Positions 41,807 to 55,570 of a stretch of DNA of 64,000 nt are shown one piece after another. Origin of the DNA: Symsagittifera roscoffensis. Lineage: Eukaryota; Xenacoelomorpha; Acoela; Convolutidae. The stretch spans positions 45,369,346 through 45,433,345 of the forward strand of contig NC_087064.1 in assembly GCF_963678635.1 (NCBI RefSeq), given 5' to 3'. The notes under the pieces were generated by a model that was not told the origin of the DNA, did not search any database, and worked only from the letters and a program-made list of their open reading frames with translations. Position numbers and translations under genes: made by a program. Position 1 is the first letter of the stretch; each line of letters begins with the position of its first letter.

Positions 41807-44800
41807 TCAGCCTATACTCAAATAGTATTTCTTATGTCGATACACTTGTATGCTAGTATCAAAAAAGATTATGTGTATCAGTGCATACAGCTCCCGTGGA
41901 TGCAGTCGTCCTCGAATTAGGTCGTATAATGGAGGCGAGAGCTCCTTCACCTCCCTCTCCACGAGGAAGTCTCTCAGTCTTGTCAAGGACAAGATCAACT
42001 CTTGAGGGTTCACATGCTGCATCTCCGTGGCCCTCGTCACCAAGAAGCATAGATACTTTCCTGGTATTTACGAATCCGCCGGAGGCAAGGCTGTTACTCC
42101 TCCTATTCCTGGTCTTTGCTTCCTCAGGAATTCTATGTTTTTATATTCTCTTTTAAAATATGCTGATAACGCTGTCCTAAAACTCATGTCCGCTGTGATC
42201 GCTATCGCACAAGTCCTATCTGTTAGTATTATGCTACTTGAGTTTTCATTAGGCAGATTAAAATATGACTCTACTAATCTCCCTAAGTCCGGTTCCTTAG
42301 GATCCTTGCCTGATTCTGCTTCTAGGTCGCCTGATTCTTTTGCTATTTTAAATATTTTTTAATAATAATTTTTCAGTGAGGTTAAATCCTACCCCCACTG
42401 CCCGGACAAAAAAAACCATCGACGTCCGCGTCGATCGCATACCGGATATTATGCTTAAATTGGACGCAGGAATGATCAATTGCCCTTCCTGGGCAGCCCA
42501 GGAAGGATCATCCCTGTCGTTGTTATGTATTTTATGCTCTCGCGATCTAAGTCCTGAATAGTGACACTGGTCTCCTTTGGGTCCGATATTATTTCATTCA
42601 GCCACTTCAAGACGCGCAGGTTTGTTAATTCTTGTTCGTATGATTTCTGCTGCTCGTCATCGAATTCTATCTCAGGCTTAGACCGGTCATCGACCCAAAC
42701 CTCGTCTTGGTCGTAGACTATGTCTATGTCCTGTGACGCGGGTATTTTTTCCAGACCCACCAATTCTTCCACTGTCTTCTTTAGATCTATCCTGTCCACT
42801 ACGAAGTACTAATGGTTGTACTACTAATGGTTGTACTTCTTCGTGAGTCTTGTCCTGTCACTCTGTCGTGTCTGTATCGCAAACGGTAGGCTGGTTCCAA
42901 GTTCTTGGGAACCTCTGTCTGTTCGGGGTCTTGCCAGTCCTCTTCTGCGTAGGATAAAGTTTCTGCATCTGCTTCAATTATCTCATTGGAATCCAGGTCC
43001 AGTGGTGGACTCCTTCCTTCTTCTATGACTTCATTCCCATCATTCTGTCTCCTGTTGCTCTTTTCATTGACTTCGCAGGCAGGGTCCATCATCAGATAAT
43101 CACCCTCTTCCATGTCTTCAGTTATACATCGGTCCTTTGTAGATGGGTTGGGTGGCTTAATGTTTTCAGAGTACTCAGTCTGTAAAAGCATCCCTCCTGG
43201 TTCACCTCCGTTATCATGAACGGTCCCCTCCACTTCTTTAGGAATTTCTCAGTCCCATTAGGTGGTATAACGTTTTGAAATACCCATACGTAGTCTCCCA
43301 CTGAGTAATCGTTTGCACCAGCTGCTTTTTATCAAACCTTTTCCTCTGCCTAATCTTTGCTTGCTGAGTATTTCGTCTACACAAGTCGTTCAGTTTTTTT
43401 TGACGTCTAATCACATCCCTTACATAAACTTATAGTGATGTTTTTTTTCCTTCATACTCTGGGTAAAAGAAAGTCAAAGGCAAAGACTTCTCGTGTCCAG
43501 TCAACATCATGTGAGGACTGTTTCAGGTGGTGGAGTGCTGCGTGCTGTTATAAGTTCCCATCACTTGTGGAAGGTATTTGTCCCAATCAGTCCTGTATCT
43601 GGAACAATATACCCTCAGCATCGACACCAGCGTCCAATTTTGCCTGCCTCTCCACTAAGCCATTCTCATGAGCTCTTTCGTAAGTTCTTCTACGAAGGCT
43701 GTTCCATTGTTCGGTTGAAATGTCATTGAGCATCCGTGTCGCGCTATCCACGTTTTGACTAGATGATTCGAATGTCTCTTCTGCTGAGGCAGTTATGCAG
43801 GGCACGGCCTCTGCACGGCCTCTGCATATTTCTCTGCATATGCACGGTCATACATATCTTCTGGTGGTCAATCTGTACCACCTCGTTGAATTCAGATGGT
43901 TCAATCGATTGCAATGGAAATCGCCACTTCCTTGGATTCTTGACTTGTTGACACGACAGACATGTTTTTACCCGTTTGTCACATGCCTTTCTCATCCCAG
44001 GCCATTCAAAGCGTTTCAGGATCCTCTGGTATACTTAATGAAAACCCTGGTGGCCCATTTGATCAAGTGACCTGAATAAAAGTCCTATCTGACAGAGTTG
44101 CGGCAACACTATCGCATTATTATTGTACAGAACTTTGTCCTCATATCTCCTCTTACAAGCCACAATCCCATCCTTGTCAGGTATAACCTTCCCTCCTTCT
44201 GCATGGAGTACTGTCACAGTATACGGTAACTGTCTTCCTCCAGATAACCTTTTTCTGGTGGCCCATTCTCAATCCACCTCTTCAAGTTGCTCGTCATGCG
44301 GTCATTTCTTTACCTTCTAGTAGGTCCGAGAGTCTGTATCTCCCCGACAAGTATGTGTTCATGACCCTCAATTGACTACTCAGCTCATCAGATTGATGTG
44401 CTTCATCCTCCATCTTTACGCACCATATGTTTGCCAATGGCTATGTCTCTTGTTTGAACGGTTGAAGATCAGTCCTGACTGCTTCTTTTTGCAATAACAA
44501 GCTCATCGAACGTTTCAACATAACTATTGTTTCCAGATCAACCGCTGCGTTTGTCAAAGACTCTTTCACTGGGTACCAGGTAGCGATCACTGTCACGGTC
44601 CTGATATACTTCCATGTCCAAGTCTCTTGATGGAGTCTCCACTAGCAATACTGAGATCGCCCATTCTGACAATTTTGATCCTGTGCTCCAGTTCCTGTCT
44701 GAGTAGGTAACAACTTCTAAGATACTCGAGTTGTTGTCAACGGTTGAATCTGCCACGGAACACGTCTCCACGGCGGGTTCCGACCTGTACGTTCTGCTCC

Positions 44801-47800
44801 TCCATCTAAACTCCCCGAACAAAACTTTATCTTCCAGGTCTTGTCGCTCTACAACCCTTCAATCCCCGGCTCCTCAACAAACTCTCTTGCTCCGGGGTTT
44901 TTTATTGACTAGACAACTTTCTTCTACGTCCTTCTCCCCGGACAAAATTTCTTGTTCCGGGTTTTCTGTAACTTCTCCCCACTTCTGATCGGGATTCTCA
45001 AAGGTGACAGTCTTCCTTTGTTTTCCGATCTTCTGTTCTTTTTGTTTTTATGATGTCCTCATCAAAACGCTCTGAGAAATCGAGGATACCAGTTGCTGAA
45101 CTACCGTCCTACAGTTACTTTCGTTTTCCTTGTATTGGCGCCTTGGTTGCATGATCTTTACCTTCTCACTGATTGTCAGCGATGCCATGGCTGCTCATTC
45201 GGGGTCATCTCTATGCACTTCTCTCTCCAGCAATCCACCCAGCATCCGAATCTCTTGCGGTGTGACTTGCACCGTTTTATCCAGCAATGAGAGGCTGTTT
45301 ATGTTCATACGAGAGAGTTCCTGCTGGACCAGGTTCAAGCGTAGCAAAAGATCCAAAAGCACCGGGTCCTTCTTTGATAAGATATTTATTTCTGCTGCCT
45401 CCTCCACCGGTTACTTGGGGTGTCCCGGAATTGGATGTCCAGACTTCTTGTCAAGGGAAGCACTTCATAAGTTTCGCTGTTCAGAAACGAGAACCCATTT
45501 TTGATTTCCGCCTGATTGGCTTGCTTTTCTTCTAGTCTCTTTCGGTCTTTTTGCCGAGGCTGTCAACATTTTGGTGTCTGTCACTCCTGTGTTCGATTAT
45601 CATGTGGTAGCCATCATCTAACCTGACTATCTACCGACCAAAACAGCTCTGGTCCATAGAGTACTTCTTCACCCAGGATAGCGCTCTGTTGTCCACGCGT
45701 AACTTGAACCGAGCGCTTCCCAAGTATGCGCGGTATTTTTCCACGAATGTGACTACTGCAAACATTTCTGCCTTCGGTGCACCATATTTCTTTTCAGTGT
45801 CACTCAACACTTTAATGCCGTATGCAATGGGACGGAGAACTGTTTTCTTATTCCATTCGGGCACCTGATGCAGTATTCCTGAAATGGCTACTACTGAAGC
45901 ATCAGTGTCGAGAACGTACATGCCCCTCTCTTTGGGCGTGCTTAGCACTGGCGTCTCGCACAGTTACCGCTTTATATTCTCGAAGGCTGCTTGAGCTTTT
46001 TTCGTTTCACTCGAACTTCTTTCCTTGACTGCGCATCAGTTTCTGCATGGGGTACACCTTCTCTGCGTATCCTTTTATGAACTCATGGTAGTAATTGGCA
46101 AATCCCTGGAAGCTCATGAGCTGTGTGTCCATTCTGTGGGCCTTCCGTGTCAACACGGCTTCCACTGCTTCCGGTTTGCCTCACGCCGTGCCTGTCTACC
46201 ATCCCCCCAGGTACTTGATTGAATCCCTAAGGATTTCACATTTCGAAGGCTTGCACTTCAAGCCCTCTTATTTGATGCAATCGAAGACCTCATCGAGTCT
46301 ATCGATGTAGTCTGCCAAGGTGGGTCTTGCTATGACCACGCAATCCACGTAGCACATCACAAGATTCCTGTAATTCTTCGTTACTCTGGTCAAAGCCTGA
46401 GCCATCAGTCTTTGAAAGGTCGCTGTGGCGTTGCACAAGCCAAAGGGCATCCTCTTCCACTGGTACAACCCCAATTCACATGCGAATCCAGTCTTTTCTC
46501 TGTCCTTCTTCCGCAGAGGGAACTGCCAAAAGGCAGAACCCAAGTCCAGTGTAGTGAAGAACTTGGCATCGACAAGTTTCGAGAGGCTCTCATCTATCCG
46601 CGGTATCGGGTAGGCATCTTTTATTGTTTCGCGTTCAGGTAACAAAATCCGCATGAAAAGCTAAGCTGTTCCTTTTTCTTTTTGGCCATGACAACCGCAC
46701 AAGCCCAAGGCGACTTTGAGGGTTCTATCATGTCGTATTCTAGCAACATTTCTATTTCCGTTTTGCACGATTCCAAAACGTCAGGCGTCATGCGCCCTGC
46801 TCCTTCCCTATGGGGAATGGCGCCTTCTTCTAATTCGATTTCTTGTTTGACATAATTGCAACAACCGATATCCGCCTTAAGTTTTGAGAAAACGTCCTTG
46901 TTCCGATTTAAAACCGCCCTTAGTCATTAGAATTCTCCCTTACCTATATTAACTTTCAAGTTTTCTATCTCCGCAAAACTGGTTTGCCGGATTCTAGTTC
47001 AAATGACGAGAGGCTTTCATCCGTTTCGGATTTCATTGAAAACAGTTTACTAAAAGATTTCAACTCATTAATTGTCTGTAAAATCATATCTTTTTTGGCA
47101 TGGCTGATGCAGTCTTTGACATTATGTCTTTTCACGTTTAGTGTCTCCTTCTAGTCGGCCCTCATCGGCAAAGCGTAGCCAAGTATCTTTCCACGCTGGC
47201 TTGAAACCGTGGTGTCCAGTGTGTTCAATAACACACGGGAACACAGTCCGTTTCGTGTTACTGAAAAGCTTCTGCACAAAGTCACCGAGCTTTGACTATT
47301 TGGGTTGTGTACCAAGCAAACCTGTTTACTATCACTTAATGTGTTAAAAGTTCTCATCCTAAAAATCACTACAACAGCCTGTCCCGGCTTTAGTTTCACT
47401 TTTCTGTCTAAAAAAATTGGCGCCTTATTCTCATCCGTTATTATTCTATTAATCGGTCGCTTAACATACTTCCCGTCCGGGTTCCTTATCCTTATTGGTC
47501 CGTTGTTCAAGTTAATCATCACATCGAAACTCCTGACGAAGTCACGGCCGAAGATGAATTGGTCTGAGTCGTCCAGATACTCTACTACCAGGAAGTTCAT
47601 TCAAAGGTCCCGTCCTCCCTTGTGAAGGACTGTTATTGATGTTCTTCCGGTTACGTAGATTGCTCCGCGGTCGGTCTCCGCGGTCGGCTGCTGCCAATCT
47701 GACGTTCGTCGGAATTAAGTGTTCCCTTGTGAAGCTAATTCTTTCCCAAGTCTTTACTGGCATAACGCTAATCACTGCTCCTGTATCTAGAATTTTGGTT

Positions 47801-50800
47801 ACTCCAATTTTCTTCATATCTGCTTCATATCCTATGCGTACCGCATCTTGCTGCATCATGGCGTCATGGCCGATTCTACGGACCTTAAGTTCTTCTTGAC
47901 CCAAATAGATCTGCCCTATTTGGTCAATGTCTGTTGTGACGTAGGTCCTAGTATAGATACTGATCCCGTCTACATTCAACAACACTTGGTATGGTCCATA
48001 GACTTCCACGTAGCGCCCGTGAAGTTTCTTTATTCGAGGGCCACCCATAGTCAGCAACGCTCGCGCAGTCCTTGACTCAGTGCTTGGCTCTACCTGTCTC
48101 AGATAATCTGCATATGTCTCCAAATGCATCATAGTGAGCTCTGAGGGTTTCCTTAAGTTCCTGATTACCTGATGTCCCGCCACTGAGATTATTGACTGTA
48201 TTTTGCTTCCTTGTGGCACCATGCCGAACGTCTGCCCGGAGATCACATTTAGTTTCATGCTCAAACTGCTTGGTGCTTTCGTTTCTTCCACCTTCGATGC
48301 TTCAAAGGCGTTTAGCCTCTCCTGAGTTTTCTCATTTTCTAGTTCAAGCTTGAATTTTTGTTCTATCTCTTTTGTCACCAACTCCTGTTGGACTCTGTTT
48401 AAGACATTTCTCGCTGCTGCCCTATAGTAGCTCCTGAAATTGTCTGCTGCTGTCCCAGGTTCCAGCTCACGCTTTTCTTCTGTCACTGCCTGCATTTTCT
48501 TTGTAGCCAGCTCTTGCGCTTTCTCTTTCCTGCGGGCCTCCGCTTCACTCAACAGGCGTGCCTTGCTGGTTTTACACCCGATATAGCTTCCTCATGCTTT
48601 GGATGCTTGATGTCTGCAACAGCATCCCCAAATTTGTGGACAATCCGATTTAAAATGACCCCCCAAGTTACAAAAGAGACACCTGGGGCCGAACTTTGCA
48701 ATTACTCGTCTCATGAAATCTTCATGAACGACTTCTGGCGCATCTTCATCCTCGAGGCTGAAGCTTATCGATTTCATGCCTTGTTTGTAGGTTGGGCATG
48801 CTGATAAATTTTGGTCAGTCGAACTGCAATTTGCACAAGAGCGTCTCTTGTCCATGTTGTCCCTTGGTTTGTACCAATTGTTACCTTGGTTAGCTGGTCC
48901 ATTGTTAAAACTGCCATGAATTTTCTTATAATAGCCAGATCTCAATGGGGCTTTAGTAGAAGATCTCAATGGGGCTTTAGTAGAGTCTCAATTCTTCTGG
49001 TCTAGGCGCATAAGTTGAAAGTGGTGTGTAATGCGTTGCCAACATTGTTCGAAGCTCATCGATCTTCACACCATCGATCAATTTTGAGGCTACTGCTAGG
49101 TTCAACCTGCTATTTGACTCATCTGGATGACTATGCCTTCTAAGCATCTCCAGATCATCTAAAAACTAAAAAACATGTCTATCGTTTCATCTTCACTATA
49201 CCTCCGTTTCTCGAAGCGCATCCTTGCTTGGTGTCGTTGTACTCCTGAGCCAAAACGATTCAACAAGATTTCAAAGATCTCCTCCGCTGTTTCCTGCCGG
49301 TTTTACTTTTAGACCATCACGCAATTTAGGGCTGTCTCTTCCATGTTGCTAGTGAGCTCAATGCATTCTTGCCTTTCTGTCAAGTCTTCCTCCTCAAAAT
49401 GCAGTTTCATGATTTCTATCCAGGAATCCATAGCCTTCAGATTCGTCTTTATAGCATCTTGGTTTCTTAAATAAACTCCTGGACCTCTCGCTGCGTTCAC
49501 TGGTCCTGGATAACCTCGTCAGGAAAAGGACCTGTTTCCAAGGACCTGTTCAGAAGTTCAAACGCTGTAGCCATTGACGCTGCATCGCGTGAATGTCTCG
49601 CTTGAGCATCATTGCCCTCCGATAGGAGTTCCGGATTTTCCCTCCTGTTCGAGTCGTTGGGACGATTCTTTCCTTAATCCGCATGACTCCAGTTTGTGGA
49701 ATCACATCTCCCAGTCGCATTTGCGTTCTACATGGGTCTTTCATTTGAGGTCGGTCTGTTACCAGTTGAACCTCCTCTGATATTTTGGCCCATCGGCTAT
49801 TATCCCCTGTGGCATAGCTGTATGAACTGCACCTACCTCTCTTGGATCCATATGTCCTTCTTCTGTTCGCTTGTTCATTGAAATTCTCTCTCGGCTCCCT
49901 GTTCGGTTCTACCTAGTTTGCTTTCCTATTATTCGATCCACTCCTGTTTCCCAGGAGCCCATCCAACCTATCCATGATAGCCTGAGTGCGCCTGTCCATC
50001 ATTACGTCTATTCTTGTGTCAAGAGTCTCAAGAGTCTGCTCTTGCTGACTTCGTAACTTCTCCATATCGCCTCTCAATCGTATCTCCCTTTGCTCAGCTT
50101 CCCTCGTCATTCGCGACAAATTTTTGGCCAAGTGTTCATACGTCCTCTCCTTCAAGCGTTTTTCACTTCTGCTGACTTCTTGCCTGTTGCAGTTGATCTC
50201 CGCCCGCAGGCTTTCTCTCTCAACGTGGACTACCTTCTCCAGTTCACTCATTCTTAGGGACATATGTTCGTTCTGTTCTCCTATACTGTCCACTATGCTG
50301 GTCAAGGCCTCTTCGATCGATGCCCATTTGTCCACTAATGGCGTCGCTAGTGGTTGTGTCACCCTATTGGTTCCAGGAAAATTAGTGCTAATCGAGAATC
50401 GAGTCTTACGTCTCTTTCTCGATGTTTCTTTATAATCCGCTTCTGGTTCCCTTGGTGGGTTGCTTGGCCCTGTGTTCCTGTTTTTACAGGTTGCACTTCC
50501 GAATTTGCCATGGTCACAAACTCTCTTGACTGCTGTGATGCATCTATGGTCTTGTTTTTTGTCTTGACTACACCAAGTCGGTCCGAAGAGCCAGTCTCCC
50601 TGTTGGTGGGTGCTCCATTTTCATGAGTCGAACTGTTGAGGCTTAGTTGAGATCCGAAGTCATCATGTTCGTCATCGTCCTCCTCTTCTTCCTGGGTTTC
50701 TACTTCATCACCTGTACCCGTTCCCAGAGTAAATGGGAAAAAGTTTCCCAAAGTCTTCTTCACTTGTCTGAAAACGAGGAGGACGTTGCCGTTTTCTCGG

Positions 50801-51214
50801 TCACCCCTTGCATCATGGTATTATCAGTGGTGATGTTGTTGTCGCTGCGTTTTCAGTCGACATGTCGGACAGTTCCGACAGCTCCCCTCGATCTAGAGAC
50901 CCAGTGGAAGTGGCAAAGTCTTGGCCTTGATTTAGCGGAGTAGTTTCACTTGCCAATCTTCTTTTCCCATTTCCTTTCGTTCCACGTCCCGCCCGATTCT
51001 CATCTAGGACAGGCTTCGGACGGATCTCTACTTCTAACATTGCCTTTTGACTCCTGGTTTCAATCATTAAGCTTCAAATTTTCTCCATTTTGGTGGTCCG
51101 AATCCGTGCGGTCCTTTCCACGAAAGGTTCGTTCATCGATTTTCTTTGTTCCTTTGGTATGAATTTCCTAGACCTATCACTTAGTTTAGGTATCCTAGAC
51201 TTGTCTAGACTCAT
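41807..51214 (-). pseudogene. Gag-pol relic of the minus-strand element
   Basis: Collinear with plus ORF1 from the start ATG (51214) to the stop (41807), with many stops and frameshifts. Recognisable: coiled coil (49913..50362), second zinc knuckle altered (48600..48970), protease with LDTGA (near 47790), RT (46268..46654) in which YVDD has become YVDC, RNase H (45631..45948), integrase with the second catalytic Asp changed to Asn (near 43705) and the macrodomain-like tail (41807..42250). A perfect 24-base tandem duplication sits at 48937..48984. The enzyme is dead; the copy is useful for comparison. Confidence 0.9.
48937..48984 (-). repeat. Perfect 24-base tandem duplication in the gag relic
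   Basis: AGATCTCAATGGGGCTTTAG plus TAGA is present twice in a row. The plus element has one copy (near 4510). Unit length equals that of the duplication at 39768..39815. Confidence 0.85.
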
Positions 51215-51999
51215 TTTTGATTTATCACTTCTTACCGCTTATACACTCAGTTTGTATGATCTGTTTTTTTTGTATGACTACTGATAAAAAAAACACAACA
51301 CAATATACAACAAAAGTTTTCACTAAATAGTGACCACGAATCCTTCTAGGTTATCAAAGTACAGCGTGTATAGAATTTATTCACAACAATTGATTATTGG
51401 TTATAGGATATGAAGCTCGCACAGACTGATGATATCAATATATCTAAAAAATAGTGTACTCACTACCCACTCAATAACAATTATTGAGGATTTAAAAACA
51501 AAAATGAAGAAAAGTAAAAAAAATATATTACCAAAAAATGTATATTTTCAAAAAATGGAAAGATATAGCTTTCTTTGTTTAGTGCAGCACTAAACAGACA
51601 AAACTTGAAGGCAATTTTTTTCTCAAGTGGGCATCTTTTGCACCCACCGAGTCCTGTTTTACCTATTTGCCTTCGGATTGCCCGAGCTAGACCTGTCAAA
51701 AACCCTCAAGGCAGTCACTTTTCCAAAAAAATAATTTGGAATTTAATCCACACAAATTAGTGTCGAACTCATTTTTCAATTAGACCTAGAGTCGGCTTAG
51801 ACTTGTTTTAGTTTGCTATGGTCTTTTTAAAGGTATTTAAAGGCAAATTACCATTGCAGTCACTGGTTTCTAGCCTGACTCCTAGTATCCTAATAATTTT
51901 CACTATTTATGTCTCTTTCGTCTACTTACGTTTTAGGATCCCTACAACCACGTCCGTTATAAATATTTATTAGAAATAATTTTTCTGTGATCCTTTTGG

Positions 52000-52180
52000 A
52001 TTGACGAGAAATAGGACCCTTTTGGATTGGAAAAAATAGGACCCTTCCGACTTAGGACCCTTCCGGATTGGCAAAACTAGGTCCCTTCCGGATTGGCAAA
52101 AATAGGACCCTTCCGGATTGGGACCTTTCCGGATTGGCAAAATTGGGATCCTTCCGGATTGGCAAAAATAGGACTCGCGT
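52000..52180 (-). repeat. Cluster of ATCCGGAAGGGTC motifs in the relic leader
   Basis: On the plus strand about seven copies of GACCCTTCCGGATT or close variants are separated by GGCAAAAATA-like spacers. They are the reverse complement of the leader motif of the plus element, with GGAAGGG replacing GGAGGGG. The spacing is more regular here than in the plus element. Confidence 0.8.
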
Positions 52181-53952
52181 TTAACAATCATACCCTAGAC
52201 CTTTCCTGATACGGTCTCCGACTCTATTATGCTAAATGAACAAACTAGGAAGGGTGTATTCTGGCCCTAGACCCTTCCAGATTGAAGCTTAGCTGCATTT
52301 CGACAATTCTCCTTAAATGTGAAGGGTCTTATAACCAGCTTAGTTTCGACTCGACTATCGTTTTCTGGGTTCCTTAGCCCGCCTTTTTTGACGCAAACAG
52401 CGCAAAATTGCCTTATTCAACCATTACTACCCTTTGGTAGGGGTATAAGGGGCTTACTGAAAACTTTTTTTTTTACAAAAAGTGAAGAGTCTACCTTCAG
52501 AAATGGGTAATTTCGCTGAAAAACAATCCTAAAAATTTTCTATACTTACTTTTCTCGGTAAACAAAAGCTTTTTGAGTAAGTTGACTTAATTTGTGATCA
52601 AATGGTACCAAGATCAACTAGACTCAAAGTAGTTCCAAAATTATTAACCAAATCATCTTTTCTTCAAACTTTCTAACTTATAGGTTCCGACAAAATTTGG
52701 TTCGCAATTCTTGTCTTGTTGAACTGAAAATTATTGATCCGAGCTCAGAAGGCCTAAATTCTTCTAGTTCAATGCACAAAACCCGGTCTAAAACGTTCCC
52801 AAAAAAACAATGCTTTTTGGACCTTACCAGATTGATGAATCCACTAATTAAAACACGTTATGTTCGTTTTCTCTGGGGCCCGGAAGGTTATTGACAAACC
52901 AGTCTTAGAACTTGTATTGCCTTAACTCAAAAATTTCGAAAAACTTTCTTTTTTTGTAGCGTTTCGTTTTTTCAAAAATCACGAAAAATTTGTTTTCGGT
53001 GCCCAAAAACTTCCAACCACGTCCGAACTGAAATAAACAGCTCCACTTTTTATAGTAGTGCAGCTACGATATAACTCACTGATTTAGCGCTTTTTTTTGT
53101 GAAAAAAAAATCGATATCTCAAAAAACGCGATTTGTGGGGGTTCAAATTATCACTATTTTGACCCTAAAAACCGGTCTGCTTACTATGTTTTTCACTGAA
53201 AAACGATATAGGAGTATTAATACAGGCAGTACAAACAAAAATACTATTAATATTACACCCCTCCGAGTTTGTTCAATATCCGAATTAAGGTGCTTGTGTC
53301 GAAATCTTCTTTTCGGTACCAAAAGGGAAACAGTCGATTGTTGTTGTCCTTCAGACCCTTGCTGCTGCTCCTTGCACTGCTTGCGGTATCATTCTTCCGC
53401 TCTAATCTCAAGACCCTTCTGGATTGAGCGCAAATTAGCATTAACGTGCTTAAATACTCAAACAACCCTACAGTACAAGCACCAGAAACGGGCCACAATA
53501 TTGATCGTAACAATCCTGTTTGATATAAATGCTTGTAATAACAAAATATCTATCAACAACAAACGAGAGGGTCGGATTACGTCTCGTCTGGGGCTTGATT
53601 TTTACTGATTTTATATTTTTTTTTACTGTTTTTGGTTTTTTTTTGTTTATTTTTTATGTTTTTTGTTTTTTCTTAGGTAATATACTACTTTTTATTTGGT
53701 TTCTAGTATATCTTTAACTGTTTTTGGTCATTTACCACTCAGGGAACGACGGGACAGCGAGTATCCCCACCCTTCCTGATACCTGAATTATCGGTCTTAA
53801 GAAGGGTAAAAAGCTAGATCCGGGAATCCGGAAGGCTTCCGCATTCCGAACTATCCTTCCGCCACCGTACTAAGGACCTTATCAGGAGCATCCGCTCGGC
53901 GCGGAGTGCTCGTTAACGGTCCTGCCGGCCACGATGCTAAAAAGAATAACAA

Positions 53953-53966
53953 CTAGTAGCGCCATG
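53953..53966 (-). promoter_or_regulatory. Possible primer binding site
   Basis: On the minus strand TGGCGCTACTAG starts about 12 bases after the 5' LTR end. A site starting with TGG is expected to pair with a tRNA 3' CCA end. I could not match it to a particular tRNA, and the 12-base gap is longer than usual. Confidence 0.3.
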
Positions 53967-53976
53967 AAAACATATA

Positions 53977-54872
53977 TGTAACATTCGCTCGGAAGTTTAT
54001 ATCGACGGAATATAAAACCAGGTTGTTAAGCGACTGGCTAGCGTCTAAACACAGCTCTACATGCTTTTGACCGTCTCTACCAAAGCCAGTTCTTTGTGTG
54101 GTCCTTTTAACATCGGGTTGACAAAACCGTTACTGTTCTGGGCTTTGGTCAGAACGCTCAGATTAACTTAGTTACATGCAAAAATAGTGAGCTCATGGCC
54201 GGGTCTCAGTATCCTTAGACCACGAGGTCACTCCAAAAAAAGGGCCGCTACTTATTTATTAAATTACTATTGTTTTGTTCAGTAGATAAAAATCATCATT
54301 CCCATCGGAGATGGATCAACCCTTTCCCTCAACTCCTAGCTTCTCATTAACTTAAAATGAATTCTATGATAATTAAATTCAATTCAGGACATTCCAGGAA
54401 GCTAAAAATTGTCAAAAAAGTTGGAATTCTTTTCCCGAGACTTTTTCGGATTTTGGAATACGGACGAAGAACAGTTTTATCTTTTTGCGGAAGGCTGGTC
54501 ACGTCGCCCCAACTTCCTTCCTGGTTCTCGGGAATTGCTCTGTAACAATTGTAGCTGCAAAATCGTTACAACTCGGAATGGTCTTTCAACAATAACCTCA
54601 ATTGCAATTTCAATTTGTATCGCAGGCTTATACTTCACCTCGTCTGTCTCAAAGAATTTTGTTGTTCTGTTTTCCGCAGTTTCAGTGTGTGCGAAATCTA
54701 AAAACGTTACGTTTAAAAATGAATACGTCACGCCACATTGACCATCCCCTGTTCGTTAAATCGTCAGATTATTACTGCTAATCTGCTAAAACTGCCAATT
54801 TTCCCAGTTTATGGTCACCTTAAAGTTTTGAAGTAACCACGCATTTTGGCGGCATGCTGGTGGAATGTCACA
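53977..54872 (-). repeat. 5' LTR of the minus-strand element (896 bp)
   Basis: TGTAACATTCGC at 53977 and GAATGTCACA ending at 54872. It aligns with LTR copies A and B along its length, with clear divergence and indels, so it is not a freshly inserted pair. The base after the outer end is unrelated AT-rich sequence. No matching target-site duplication was found next to copy B. Confidence 0.85.
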
Positions 54873-55299
54873 AACAACATGGAAACAATTTAAATTTAAA
54901 TAATTTTGAGATCCTATCCATTTTTTAATTATTTTGTAAGATATTACATAACCCTAATATTTTGTGTGACTTATACTTGCTCAATAATATTATTGTCAAT
55001 TTGCAATTAAAGTGATTAAACTGTTCATGTTTTTATAAAACAAAACTGGAATTTTTGTTGCAACTTTTGAAAAAAGAAACAACCACTGATTAGGTGATAT
55101 TGAGAAGGGATTTAACAAAGTTCCTACCATGAACAGTGGTAAAAGACGAGAAAAGTGATCAATTGTATTCTAAGATGAGGTCAGCTCAACCGGGGGCAAC
55201 CCGCACGTTTGTACAGTATAGCTAGGGTACACAAGGCTGAGACACCCGTACGACCAGCTAGCTCTATCACTTTCGGGCAGCTCACATGAGAAACTAAAC
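54873..55299. other. AT-rich flank, nothing recognised
   Basis: No reading frame or family signature. It contains short A/T runs, and near 55180..55290 a stretch richer in GC that I cannot assign. Confidence 0.5.
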
Positions 55300-55570
55300 A
55301 CAACGCTTGCAATTTTTTTTTGAAAACATCGATGGAGCCAATATCGAAACCAACACTTGAGATGCCACAGAAACCATTGGAAACACTGCTCTAGATCCGG
55401 ATGAAAACATAATATCTCTTGGCGTGAAAAACTTTTACACTGATTTCCCCTGAAGGAAGAAATTGATATTGCATTACAGAAGCTGTACAGCCTGGATTCT
55501 CCTCCTGACATTCAGAGAATGACAAAGAAACAGCTTTTAAGTTTGATGGTCAGCTGGGTATATTTCAAGT
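55300..55570 (+). pseudogene. Penelope-like element RT, N-terminal part of palm (relic)
   Basis: The plus strand reads, with a stop, LDPDENIISLGVKNFYTDFP, then LKEEIDIALQKLYSL and MTKKQLLSLMVSWVYFKSN. This is the motif-A region of Penelope-like RTs (usual form SLDVxSLFTNIPLxEAI). The reading is lost after 55570. The continuation appears at 56409. Confidence 0.65.

Larger units (their letters stand above)
51215..53976 (-). other. Leader of the minus-strand element
   Basis: Non-coding on inspection. It aligns with the plus leader over its inner part: plus bases 1..90 match about 53340..53250, and plus 1620..1830 matches about 51760..51570. It contains the covarying palindrome near 51575..51597 and a motif cluster near 52000..52180. 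It supplies the outer 0.65 kb that the plus copy lacks in this window. Confidence 0.75.

Noticed and set aside
28557-54877. Target-site duplication around the minus-strand element
   Set aside because: Bases outside LTR copy B (AAAGC) and outside the 5' LTR (AACAA) do not match, consistent with rearrangement.
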